Shown here piece after piece: positions 45,772-58,200 of a DNA stretch of 64,000 nucleotides. Every line of letters starts with the position of its first letter. The stretch's first letter is position 1. The stretch comes from Pleodorina starrii (taxonomy: Eukaryota > Chlorophyta > Chlorophyceae > Chlamydomonadales > Volvocaceae): the NCBI GenBank assembly GCA_030267565.1, contig BRXU01000006.1, forward strand, positions 3,398,001 through 3,462,000, in the 5' to 3' direction. Made by a program: the position numbers and the translations under genes. Under the pieces are notes generated by a model. The model saw only the letters and a list, made by a program, of their open reading frames with translations. It was not told the DNA's origin and made no database searches.

Positions 45772-46924
45772 GTCCCTTTACGACGAAGCGCGCCTTCGGA
45801 TGCGGGCACGCACTCGTCGTGGTGGCGGTGGCGGCCGGTGACGGATGCGTCGTACCCGTTGACCGCGGTGCGTTTCGTTGACCGTACGGCGATGTGGGTC
45901 GCGCCCGGGGGCAGGCGGGAAGCGGGTGGGGGTACCGCAATGAACGCAGGGGTTAAGGACGCGTGGATGGGCGTGTAGGGGATGGGGAAGGGGTGTTTAG
46001 GACGCGTGGGCATGGCCTCTGTGCGATGGCCGCTGAGGTGGCATCAGCATCAGCATCATCATCAGCATGAGCAGCAGCATCAGCAGCAGGAGCAGCAGCA
46101 GCAGCCCGGCGACCGGAGCCCTGCCAACGTGCCAAGGCCCGCGGACCAGAGAGCGCTGGCAGGCAGGCAGGCTGGCAGGCAGACAGGGGGCAGGGGCGAT
46201 CATGCGCGCGATCACGAACACGCACGCTGCCCCAGGTGCGCGTTTGAGGGCACCGCAGCACCCACCCCACACACCTCCCCACCTTCCGCGCCCTCCCTTC
46301 CTCCCTCCCTCCCCCCCTCCCTCCCCCTCCCCCTCAGGTCACGGACCGCTACGCTCAGAGCCTTTCTCCCAGTGAGGCTGTTCGGTGGAACGACCGGGTG
46401 ACTCGCTTGGAGGCGGAGATCACGGCGGAGAAGGAGCGCAGGTGGGCAGAGCGGGGCACGGATTGCCGTCGGGGGGTCGGAAGGGGAGTTGTTGTAAAGG
46501 CAGAACCCCCACAGCAGCCGCCGCAGCAGCCGCAGCAGCAGCAGATGCTCGGGAGTTTGGGGGGCGGGGCGTAGGGAACGACGGAAGGCAGAACGACGGA
46601 AGAGTGAAGGGGTATTGGGGGTTTTCTAGGTTTGAAGGGTTTGGAGAGCCGGAAGGGAGATTGACGCCGGAAGGGGGGGTTGGCGGGTGCTGCGGGAGCG
46701 GGCGGGCCGGGACAACGCACATCCCCGCACCCGCCCGACAACTCACCCACCAGCCGCCCTCTGCTTCCCGCCGCAGGAAGCAATTCGAGGAGCAGCTGAA
46801 GAAGCTGCAGGTAGCCACCTCGACCACGCAGGTCGGCAGCGGCGCGGGGCCCGGTGGCGGTGGTGGCGGCAGCGGCGGCGGCGCCAGGTCGGCGTCCAAG
46901 GGCGGCGTGCCGCCGTTCCGGTGA
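44600..46924 (+). CDS. Uncharacterised Pro/Gly/Gln-rich protein with C-terminal coiled coil
   Basis: Exons 44600-44766, 45174-45867, 46338-46441 and 46777-46924 close in phase and give 370 residues; the start at 44600 is the first in-frame ATG, but an upstream exon is possible. The N-terminus (AQGEILLAKYLTDSIRSIEH) looks helical. The middle is low complexity (Pro/Ala, Gly runs, His and Gln clusters such as HEQHHHHQNH). The C-terminal VTDRYAQSLSPSEAVRWNDR followed by RLEAEITAEKERRKQFEEQL is a clear coiled coil. I do not recognise a family. Such proteins in volvocine algae are often ciliary or cytoskeletal, but nothing here proves that. Confidence 0.6.
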
Positions 46925-48640
46925 TGGCGGGTGAGGCGGCTAAAGCCGGCGCAACGGCCGCTGGCTGACGCCGCCGGAAGGGCGGCGCATCCGACCCATG
47001 GGTCCGCCGGCGGCGGCGGCGGCGACGGTGTCACTCAGTCAGTTCGGGGTTCCAGGCTCCCCTGCATCGGGCGCACGGGCCTGGCAGCGGCAGCAGCGGC
47101 GGCAGCGGCGGCGGCGGCAGCGGTGGGCGGCAGGTTGGGCGGCAGGAAGGGCGGCGAGTCGGACCCAGGGGGCCTGGCGCGCGCTGCGCTTGGGGCGCGT
47201 TGGCCCTTCCGCCCTGAGACCTCCAGGCAGCCGTGTGCCCTTGCTGCGATGAAGCTTGCCTCACAATGTCACAAACCATATACGGTACTACCGACAAAGC
47301 GGCCATAACTGTCCAAAGACTTGTCACGTTTACAGCTGCGACTAGGGTTGTTGTCATCTGTACGGCGTGGAGTACGACGTTTAGAGAGGCATTGTGCGGC
47401 CGGCATGGGGACGCTTTATGGTTGTTGTTCTTTTCCTTCTCCTTCGTCGTCGTGTGACTGTAGGGCCGTTCAGGGCCTACCGTAGCAGGGGTAGGGGCGG
47501 CGGCTTGGAAGGCCCGAAACGGGTCGTGTTGGGGTGCTGGCATCGACTGGCTTCCTCGTGCGTTTCGTTTTCACGTGTGGGGTGGCATGTGGCAGGCCCA
47601 GGCCTCTGCGACACAGGCGGTTATTTAAATAACCTTTGCTTTTTTTGCTTTTGCGTTGGGGCCAACTGGTGGCAGGAGATGGGGGAGCAAGGACGGCGTC
47701 ACGGCAGGGCTGTACGACATTGACTTTCACACACACGCGAACACACACGTCGTGGGAGGGGGGAGATAAAGACCAGTCTGGTTCTACCTCTTGCCATGAT
47801 GCAACGCAGGAAGGTTGGTGCAGCGCAAGCTTGTACGACAAAGTTGTCGTACGGACACGGCGATGACATACCGCGATGACATACCGCGATGACATACACA
47901 TAACATACACATATGCATATGCAGGGTGTTTTGTGGCTTCGAGGCTCGTTGCCGTACAGTACAGTACGGCACGGACGATGGTGTGCGCCGTTGGGGACCA
48001 TGGAGTCCCAAACGAAAACAAAAAGCACGCGGCCTTTGTCGCATGTGTGTGACCCCTAAGTGTGGGCCATGTGTGTGTGGACAACGACACGCGCTAAGGC
48101 TGCTGCAGCTACGGTATCTTCTGTGTGCATGTGTGTTGTGTGTTTGTGGGATGGGGGAGGGAGGCACTGCGTGTGGTGTGCTGAGGGAGCAGTCAATCGA
48201 TGTTGGCCCGTGTCCTCCCACGCGGCTTCTTCCATGCGGCTTCTTCCACGCTAGTATGACAAGCAGGGGTCTGAAGCAACCAAAAGTACCGTAACAACAA
48301 TCTCAATCTTAATCACGGGAACAAACGAACAAGGTGCCGCAGCGTGTTTTGCCATGAGATGGCAGGCGGCGGCCGCAGCCGCACCACCTGCCACCACCAC
48401 CTGCCGCTCCTACCGGTACCACCGCTACCCTCATCACGACCGCCGCCACCACCACCGGCACCTTTACTATGAGGTGGCACGCAGACCGGCGCCCGGAATT
48501 GAAGAGGGTTGACGCCCAGGAGCCAAATTACCGACGCACTTCATGTCTTGCGTGGTGGTGCCGGCGGATAGACTGCACGCAGATTTTTTACCACCACCAT
48601 TACCACCACCAACACCAGCAGCTCGAAGCGCGATGACGGT
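46925..48640. other. Intergenic stretch with no assignable gene
   Basis: Holds the 3' UTR of the coiled-coil gene, a 14-bp triplicate (GATGACATACCGC) at about 47862-47896 and A/T-rich simple sequence. No protein frame could be supported. Confidence 0.45.
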
Positions 48641-48646
48641 TCACAT

Positions 48647-49056
48647 GGCCCAGCCTCGACCCATGGGCCCAGCCTGGACCCATGGGCCCAGCCTCGACCC
48701 ATGGGCCCAGCCTCGACCCATGGGCCCAGCCTCAGCCCATGGGCCCAGCCTGGACCCATGGGCCCAGCCTCGACCCATGGGCCCAGCCTCGACCCATGGG
48801 CCCAGTCTCAGCCCATGGGCCCAGCCCATGGGCCCAGCCTCGACCCATGGGCCCAGCCTCGACCCATGGGCCCAGCCTCGACCCATGGGCCCAGCCTCGA
48901 CCCATGGGCCCAGCCTCGACCCATGGGCCCAGCCTCGACCCATGGGCCCAGCCTCGACCCATGGGCCCAGCCTCGACCCATGGGCCCAGCCTCGACCCAT
49001 GGGCCCAGCCTCGACCCATGGGCCCAGCCTCGACCCATGGGCCCAGCCTCGACCCA
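48647..49056 (+). repeat. 19-bp minisatellite, open in all six frames
   Basis: About 21 copies of CAGCCTCGACCCATGGGCC, with variants (CAGCCTGGACCC, CAGTCTCAGCCC) and one 13-bp truncated unit near 48825. Since 19 is not a multiple of three, three successive units read through all three frames and each strand has no stop. The plus-strand frame continues without a stop into non-repeat sequence that ends at 49217 (QIIQLRNMFDLVNYCSDSCR). Whether it is translated is unknown; a protein there would have a 19-residue period. Confidence 0.9.
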
Positions 49057-49217
49057 TGCCCGTGCCCGTGCCCGTGCCCGATGAAGACATAGGCAACTCG
49101 CAAATAATCCAACTGCGCAACATGTTTGACCTGGTCAACTACTGTTCAGACAGTTGTCGCGGACAGCATCCAAGGAGCCGCACAGGAATGCAGCGAACCG
49201 GCGATCATATGTTTTAA

Positions 49218-50206
49218 ATTTGTATGAAGGTGTTGAAAAAATAAAAAAGAAGGAACAGAAAGCTACGGTATCCTTAACTTCCTAGCCACCAATCGCACAC
49301 AGCCATGCCCACGCTTTTCCGCCAACCCATGCCTTGAAGGTTCAAGTTCCAGGATCCAAAAGGTTTGAACACCACGCGCCGTTGTACGGTAATAGCTCTG
49401 TGGCACCGGATCCAGCTGTCGCCCCCCGGACACACACACACACATACACACACGCACGCACACACATACACACGCATACACATACACACGCACGCAACGG
49501 AAACCCGCTGCCATTATTGCTCTTGGGGAGAACAAGCCAGAGCCCTCTTCCCCCCCTCAAAACATCACCCATCACAAGGCGTGACACACACACGCACACA
49601 CACATGCACGGATGAAGGCACGCACGCACCCACTTCTCGCCTGGGGGGAGTCACGTGCCCGCCCCCCTCACACCCCACCCCCCGCCACAGCCGCCGCGGG
49701 TATTGTTCCCTCGCGGTTGCTGTTGCGCTGTCTTCATCATCACCCCGACACACCAACTCCAATCCATTGCTGTGCGCTCTCGATTCTTGACGCGCACCCA
49801 CCCACCCCCCCAAAACACACACGCTCCACTCCGGGGTGGTGCCCCTCCATCAAAGTTTCAGGCTTGCGACCCGATTCCGCCCCGAAACCACCAAAAGCCC
49901 TGTCGCCTCTCTCTGTAAAAAGGTGCTGGCAACCTGGCATGAGTCATCAAAAGAGCACCAGCCAAAAGAGCCACAGTCCGGACATCGGTTATGGTCACAA
50001 GACTACGACGGCATCTAACCGTCTTCGCGCCCCTAAGCCCCGACTTTCGTTCTTGATCAATGAATCACCCCGGAAGCATTCGCTGTGCCCTCTCATCGAT
50101 TCGTCCCCCCTACACACCAACCCACCAACCCTATACTGGTGATCGGAGGTCATCCCCTCCCCCCTCCCCCCTTCCCCCTTCCCCCTCCCTCCTCAGCCCG
50201 GTTTCT
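49218..50206. other. Downstream region of the ABCG gene, no gene seen
   Basis: Pyrimidine-rich with CA repeats near 49430-49495 and 49583-49604. It contains the presumed 3' UTR of the ABCG gene. No TGTAA signal was found with confidence. Confidence 0.4.
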
Positions 50207-51889
50207 TCACATGAGGTTGAGGCGGTGTGCGAGGTTGAAGAGCATCACCTTGATGACTTCCATGCCAGCCACCTGAGCCGCGAGCACGCCGACGTTCTGA
50301 CTGTACGACAGGCCGGTACGGAGGGTGTCGGGATAGGCCTGGGCAGGTAGGTGTCGTACACGCAAGTGGGGCGTGGGGGAGAGGGAAGGAGAAGAGGTTT
50401 GTTAGGGTCGGGGAATCAGGGGTAGGTAGGGACGTGTATACTCACGTCGGAAGGGGCACACACACACGCACACACATACACACCCCACACCGTCACGCAC
50501 ACGCCCATACACACACGCCCACACCCGCACCCACCTGCATGCCGGGTACGACCTCCCCCGTGGCCTCATTCCGGAAGGTGATGTGTGAGAACTCGCGCTC
50601 CACTAGAGCCGAGATGGCGTACGTCAAGTACGACGTCTTTTGCATCCATCGGAAGTACACGGGTACCTGTGGGGGGGTGGGGGGGTGAAGGGGGGGTAAG
50701 AAAAGAGAACATACCGCAGCGGAGGGACGGAAAGGACGTTAGCGAGCGGGGGTTGGGGTCTGGGGTGGGGTGGGAAGAGGGGGATGCGGGAGGCGGGGAG
50801 GCAGGGAGGGTGGAGGCGGAGTGGGAGATAGATGGGGTACCGGCCGGCAGGCGGAGAGGAGAGATACGGGTACAGGTAGCAGTGTTCGTATCTTCTTTTT
50901 GGGCTTTCGTTCTTCTGGACGAAAGGGGCCCCTTTTGGCCCGTTTCGTTCGCTGGCTGGCGGACGAACGGCCCCTCAGGGGCCGTAATTCGTTCGTCCGG
51001 CCGGACGAACCGGACGAACGCCTGAAACCGGCCGAAAACCTTAAAATAGCCCGTGCCGCCGTCAGAGGGTTTAAAACCAGCGAAATAAACCCAATTTTTG
51101 GGCCCCAGCGCGAAGCGCCCAGGATATTACTCGGCTTCTCAGGTCAGAGCGCCTGGGTACGACAAGTTGACCCGAGCCAGCATAGCAGGAATCGTTCGTC
51201 CGGCCAGACGAACGGGGTGCTTTCCGGTCCATTTCTTTCGTTTGGCTGGTGGACGAACGCCGGCCTTCGGCCGGCGTTTTGTTCGTCCGGCCGGACGAAC
51301 GGGCCTTCGGCCGTTCGTCCAAAACAGCCCTTCGGGCCGTCGGATCATCCGAACGACGAAGATACGAACACTGACAGGTAGGAGGTACCGTACTTGAGGC
51401 GACGAGAAATTTAAATTTAAATGAAAGCCCGAACCAAAACCCGAATAAGCCGACAAAAGGAACGTTCGTTCAGCGCTTCAGACCAACCCCAAGGTCAATG
51501 CACACCCAAACTCTTGACGCCAATCCAACCCCACCCTCCCCCTCAACCTATCCCTAAAACCCTAAAACCCTGAAACCCTAAAACCCCAAAACCCTAAAAC
51601 CCTAAAACCCAAAACCCTAAAACCCGACCCCTCGTCCCCCCCCCTTCCCCCCCCCCCCGAGTCTCACGCTGGTGGTTAGGAACCCCGAGAATGCCAGCAC
51701 CACCAGCAGCACAAAGGTGAGAAGTACGACAGAGGTGGTGGTGGTTCGAGTCGACAGGGCGCAGCAGGCGCCTATGCCCTCGGACACGATTTGGAACATG
51801 GAGAATATGGCGAAGAAGGTGAAGAAGCCGCCGGCGGAGGCCTGAGGGAAGGGGGGGGTGGGGGGGGGGGAGCGAGAGAGTCGGCGGTC

Positions 51890-51920
<31 letters not shown>

Positions 51921-54900
51921 CAAGGGCTAGGTGGTAGGGAGGTGCAGGCTGCGTGTAAGACCGGGTAGCCACCAACAAAGACGGACAAGAGCAACCCGCC
52001 TGTCCCACCTCTCCCCCCCTCCCCCCGCCTGCCCGCTCACGCCGTCTCCTTCTCCGCTGCGATTTCTCTTTATACCCCCGCCCCGAGCGGTGCCCACGAC
52101 TATGCGGTCTGCGCCGCCGCGCGCCAGGCGCTGTGCCAGGCGCTGGCCCCCGCCGCCCGCCCGCCCGCCCGCCACCCCGCCCGCCTGCAGATGTCGCGGT
52201 GAGTAAACGGTGGGCCGCTGATGTTGTTCTGTTTGTTCTTGTTGTTATGGACTTTGTATACCGTATATTGAACTCGCCTGGAATCCCGCGAAGAAGTACA
52301 TGACGGCCAGAAAGAGGAGGCACTGCGCCAGCTGGAAGGGTATGAGCACGCTGTACCGCGCCAGGTAGTACGACGTGATGCCGTACAGTCGTTGGCCCAG
52401 CTCGCGCTTCAGCAGCAGACGCTCCGAGCCCCAGTTGGTTACTGAGGGGCGCGTCGGTTGGTTGGTTGGTTGGTTGAGGGCCGACGAAAAGAAGAGAAGA
52501 TATGAAATTGAAAATAGTAAAAAGCAAGAAAGTGTAAGAGGAGGTGTAAAGGTTAAGGGAGGAGAGGTTGAGGTTAAGAGGGAATGTATGGTTGGTACAT
52601 GGGAAGGGTAAAGCGCATGGTGGTCTCTCGGTACGGAGCGCCCGATGTAGGCTGGCCCTGCTACGGAATAATACTTTACGTTTTCGGTTATGCCGAGAAT
52701 GTTTATAACGTTTTGGTTATGCACTTGTGTGTGTGTGTGCGTGTGCGTATGTGTGTGCGCGTGTCTGTTATAGCCAATTTACATGACGCGTTACGTTACC
52801 CCACGTTTACATGTAAACTGGCAGGCCCAAACGGATCCCAATTTACATGGGCTGTTTTGGGGACGTTATGTGTCTGTTGGCGCGAGGTCCGTACACACTA
52901 TGTTTTGAGGCGGTAACGTCCAAGCGCCCATGTGCCATGTCATATCACTCCAGCACGATGTTAAACCCTTAGGACGAAGCCTGCGGGCGTCGTTGCCCAT
53001 AATGGAACCCGACGCGCTGAGGTCGGCCTCATCGCGCGAGAGCTCGTTCTCAGAGTACGCCAAGCCCTCGATGGCGGTTTCATCGCGCTCATTGTTTGCA
53101 TATTGATTATACTAAAGTTGTGCGGCGTCGGCGAGCGGCTGCGACCGCGGCCGGCCCTGCGCGGCGTCAGGCGGCGTCGGCATGGCTCTCGGAAGCTCGG
53201 CCTGACCGACCACTGTGTCTTGTCGAGAAGCAGCAGCGCCTTGTCAAGATCAATGTTGACTTTATGCAGGACTAGCCGGCAGAGAAACTCATTCGGGAGT
53301 GCCGACCGTGGTGAGGGACCGGTGCGCTTGTAGGTCGTACTATTTCGGAAAATAGTACGGCACGCATGCTCCAGCGCTGTTACCGCGCACATAAAATGTA
53401 TTCACATAACTGCTTGGCCTTGTATCCGTTCGTTATATGTGCCCCAGCAGCTTTGGTCACTTAGGCAGCTACCGGTATTCATAAATAGACATGACCACGC
53501 AATTTTTCGAGCAATTACGCGTAGCACGGGATTGCATTAAACAAGCAGAGGACATCAAGGCCGTGCGTGATATAGCACTCTTCCAGCTCGCGCGCTATGT
53601 TACTGATTTGAAAGTCAATTCGGTGATAGTGTTGAGTGATGGCCGCCAGGCCAAGGCCCCAGCCAATGCTTCCCCGAACGCGATACTCAGCATGACACGT
53701 GGGATCCTTGATTCCGGACACATGCCTGGCTTGAGCATAGTGCATAGGAGCAATGCTCTTCTGCCGCTGCGCTTGTGCGGAGTTGCCCTTCGTCATGTAG
53801 TATGTTTGGCGAGAAGTTCGCAGTGGGAACTCGATGGAGATCGCCGAGCGCTTGTTATACCAAGTATATGATATAACTATACCAAGTATATGATATAACT
53901 GAAGGATTGGTCTTGAAGGAATTCAAAACTATGCTAAGATGAGGTTGTACTGGCTGTAACGGGGCGAGGGGTCAACGTTTGGTCAATTACACCCCCCCTG
54001 GGGCCACGTTAGACTTTTTGGCCACGTAACGTGTAACGGACCCGTTACCCCATGCGAACTGACCACGTTTCCTGTAAAGTGATAACGTAACGTGTCATGT
54101 AAATCCAGCATCAGATCTACCTGAATCCCGAGTGGCAGAGCCCCCCGCCCACACACACCTGCAGTGTACGACGGCGTGAAGCACAGTACGGCAAAAGAGA
54201 ACCAGATGCACGACACCCGATTGAAGTCGCCCTTCCCGAGCACATCGTTGAACCTGTGGGCGTGTGGGGTGGGGTGGAGGGATATGTGTGTGTGTGTGTG
54301 TTTTGAGGGGTTGGGGTGGAGGTGGAGACGGTTGGACGGAGAGGGGGAGAAATAGGAATTTGGCTTCAGTCCAGTTTGAGTTTTAGGGTTTTAGGGTTTT
54401 GGGGTTTCGATGTCTTGCAGCATTTGTCCACCACGGAGTTGGGCAGCCAGGGGAAGAGAGTGGACAGTCTCTCCGCCGGGATTTCCTCCCTCGTAAAAGG
54501 AGGGCGCCGTCCCGGCTGCCTGCCAACCGCCAACCGCCAAAGGGGCCGAAGCGAAGGAAGCAACAGAGCCCTTGGAAAGGCCAAAAGGGGCACGCGCTCT
54601 CACACGCGCGGCAAACAAATTACCCCAGTGGGACCGCACGCGACACCTCGTACCGTACGACATGTTGCCGTACCTGCAGTACATGAGTCCGATGAAAACC
54701 GCCGTAAAAGCGTACTGCACGAGCTCGCTCGTCATCATGACCGGGTTGCGGATCCATGTGCGCCAGTAGCGGACAGACAGCACGTACACCTGCGGCAGTA
54801 CGGCATGAGACACGGTGTCCAACAATACACATGGCACAACACGGTAAGGTAGGTAAATGGAACCACTCGAGCCCGCCCTGCACCTGAACGGCTCATACGA

Positions 54901-55169
54901 ACCTCCCATTCCTCCCTTCAGCCCCCGCCGGCCCCCACAAAGCACAAACATACCCCCCGTCCCCCCTACCCCCACTTCTGCTCCCCCCCACCCCACCCCA
55001 CCCCCACCTCCCCACCTGGAACCACAGCGGCACCGACTCTCCACCGGCGGCACCGGCAGCAGCAGCAGCAGGGCCGCCTCCCACCTCCCCCTCCTGCTCC
55101 TCCTCCTTCTCCTCCTGCTGCTGCTGCCGCTGCCGCTGCCGCTGCTGCCATCCCTCCTCCACGCCGCCC

Positions 55170-55211
<42 letters not shown>

Positions 55212-58200
55212 AGCTGGCCCCCAACCACGACGAACGCCGCACCCCCCGGCGTCCCCCCCGCGGACCCCCGCTGGTCCCCCTCCGCCATTTGAAGGGTCAC
55301 GTGATCTCGACCACCCCCACTTCTCTCCCCCTCCCCCTCCTCCCTCCCGGGCTGCTGCTGCCGCTGCTGCTGCTTCCGCTGGCCCTCCTCCGCTGCCGCC
55401 GCCGTCTTCTGCTCGTCCTGCAGCGCCGGCCTCGCCTTGTCGTACGCCGTCGCCAGCGCCTCCGCCGCCCCCTCCGTGCGGGTTATCACGGACATGAAAA
55501 AGTCGGTGGGGTTCTTGAAGGTGGGGCAGCTGCGGGTGTACGGCGGCGGCGGGGGGCCGGGCAGTAAATACGGAAGTCAGGGGTGGGGGATGGGGGGATG
55601 GGGAGGGGCTGGGAGGGAGGGGAGCGGGGAGGAACGGGAGGGGGGGAGAGTTCTGGAAAGAAACGGGGCGGGGAGAGAGAAAGAGAGTTACCGGTAGAAG
55701 ACGGAAATAAACAATCGCCACTTGGGCGCAAACGAATCTAGCCCTCGCAGCCCGCTCTTACTTCTCGCCCCACCACCACCATATCACAAACACACACACA
55801 CACACACACACCTGAAGCCGTTGCGTGCGAAGAAGTCGACGGCGCCCGACCACAGCCCGCCGTACACCGTACGACCGCCGTACAGCAGCAGGAAGTCGTC
55901 GAAGCACTCTGTGATATCCGAGTTGGGCTGGTGAATGGTGCAAACCTGTGTTGGTTGTTACCGTTGGGTGTCGGTTGGTCGGTTGGGGATTTGAGAGAAA
56001 AAGAATCGGGGGGGGGGGCGGGGTTATGATGCATACGGCGATGAGGGGACGTGGGGGGAGTGTGGAGAGGGACTTAAAACACGCACACACACACGTACAC
56101 GCTGGTGGATTGCGGAATGTGGGGGTGCGCGGATGCAAACCCGAAATTGTGCAACTCCTCTCCCCGCCTGGCCCCTCCCGCGCCCCGCCCCCTTCCCCCA
56201 AAACACCTTACACACATACACATACACACACACGCTCTCTCTCTCTTTCCCTTACCACAGTGCGTCCCTTCCTGGCCAGTGCCACCAGACTGGTCGCCAC
56301 ACTCAGCGCCATCTCGCTGTCGAGACCGCTACTGGGCTCGTCCAGGAATAGCACGCGGGGGTCCTGGGGGAGGAAAGCGGTTTTAGGAAGGTTTTAGGGT
56401 TGTCTTAGGAGGTTTTAGGAGTTTTTTTAGGGCGCTGTCGGGGTTTTCGAGTTGTGGCTGTTTCGTCACTGTGGGCTCCAGACAGATTTCCATTCGGCAA
56501 ACGGAAATGCGAAGGGGGCGGAAATCGGAAATGGTGTGGGTTTCTGGGGAGGGGGGCACTGAGAGGGAGGCCTTAGGGTTCTTCTCCAACACGCATGCAC
56601 ACACGCACACACATACATACACACACGCACACACATATACAGTTACCGGTACACGCGCACACACACATACACAGTTACACACGCACACACACACACACAT
56701 CCACACGCACCTTGACCAGCTCTACTCCCACACTGACCCTCCGCTTCTGACCCCCGCTGATGCCCTTGAGCCCGATGGTCTCATCGCCGATGAGCGTGTC
56801 GGCACACGAGGTCAGGTCCTGCGTGTGCATGTGTGGGAGGGCGGGGCGGGGAGGGGGGGAGGGCGGGGCGGGCGGAGACGGGGCGGGGAGGGCGGGGAGG
56901 GCGGAGACGGGGCGGGGCAGAGGGCGAGGCGGGGCGGGGCGGAGGCCGGAGGCGAGGCGGGGCAGAGGGCGGGGAGGCCGGAGACGAGGCGGGGCAGAGG
57001 GCGGGACGGGTTCAGATTCGGCGTGTGTGGAAAGGGAAGGCCGGAAGGCCGGAGGTGAGGCAAGGCGTGGGGTGGCGGGGCGGGGTGTGACGGGACAGAG
57101 GGCGAGGCGGGGCGGGACGGGGTCGGGAGCTTTTGGCACGCGGGAAGGCGTGTGTCACTCTAACCCCCCTCCGTCAGCCCCTACCCCTACCCCTTCCCCT
57201 ACCCCTTCCCCTTCCACTACCTCACCAGCTCCCTCAGCGTATCCTCCACAAGCGCTCTCTTATGCGCCAGGGGCACACTTCGAGGCAGCTTTAGCAGCGC
57301 CGAGGTCAGCAACACCTCGCGAACCTGCGGATGGAGGGGGGGGGAAAAGAGGGAGGGAGGCAAAAAAGAAGATACCTCAGCGATGGGGGAGGAAGGGACA
57401 GAGAGCGGGCGAGGGCAACAAAGCGGCGGCGGGAACAAAGAACGGCGAAAAGCAGAGGTGGAAGGAGAACGGGTGCGGGGGGGGGGAAATGGGGCTTGGG
57501 CGGGTGGCTGGGGATGCTAGGGTTATGGTATTCGGGTCTTGCGATTTTTGGCAGTGAACCAAAACGTTCGACTGCTCCGAAACCACAAGTAACAAACGAA
57601 CAAAGATGCCCTTTTCTCGTGTGGGTCACCAGCATACACACGCACACACACACACACATGCACAGGGCGGATGGTCCGCTAGCTCTACCCCTCTCCGGGG
57701 ACCTGCAGCCCACTGTAATACCGGTAAGTACTACCACATACACACACGCATGCACACACAAGCCGTCTCCGTCCCATCACTGCGGTATCTTCTTTTTTAC
57801 ACACACGCATGCGGCCCTCCCTCCCTACTCGGGCATGCGGCCCTCCCCCCCATCCCGCCCTACTCGGCCTATACGTGGATAAAACCCCTACCGTTGCACT
57901 GGACATGAGGACGTCCCTCTGCTGCACGTAGCAGCTGATGGCTCGGAAGGAGCGCAGGCTGCGGGGGGCGCCATCCACTGAGATGCGTCCCTCGCACACG
58001 GCGCCGCGGCTGCTGGAGGTGCAGGCCAACACATCCAGCTGGGCAGCAGGGAGAGGGGGAGAAGGGAAAGGGGGAGGGGAAGGGTAGGGCAGGGAGAAGG
58101 CGCGGAGGGGGTGAAGGGGAGGTTAGGGAGGTTAGGGAGGGCGGGAGGGAGGGAGGGGCCGTAGGCGGGTGAGGGCTGCACTGTGCAGAGAAGGGGAGAG

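Larger units (their letters stand above)
52777..54104. mobile_element. DNA transposon of 1328 bp with 23-bp inverted ends and 3-bp target duplication
   Basis: Ends 52777-52799 (ATTTACATGACGCGTTACGT) and 54082-54104 are inverted repeats with about two mismatches. CCA directly flanks both sides (52774-52776 and 54105-54107), fitting a 3-bp duplication as made by PIF/Harbinger or CACTA elements. The interior holds protein-like frames on both strands but no recognisable transposase. It accounts for most of the 1.7-kb ABCG intron between exons 9 and 10. Confidence 0.75.
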
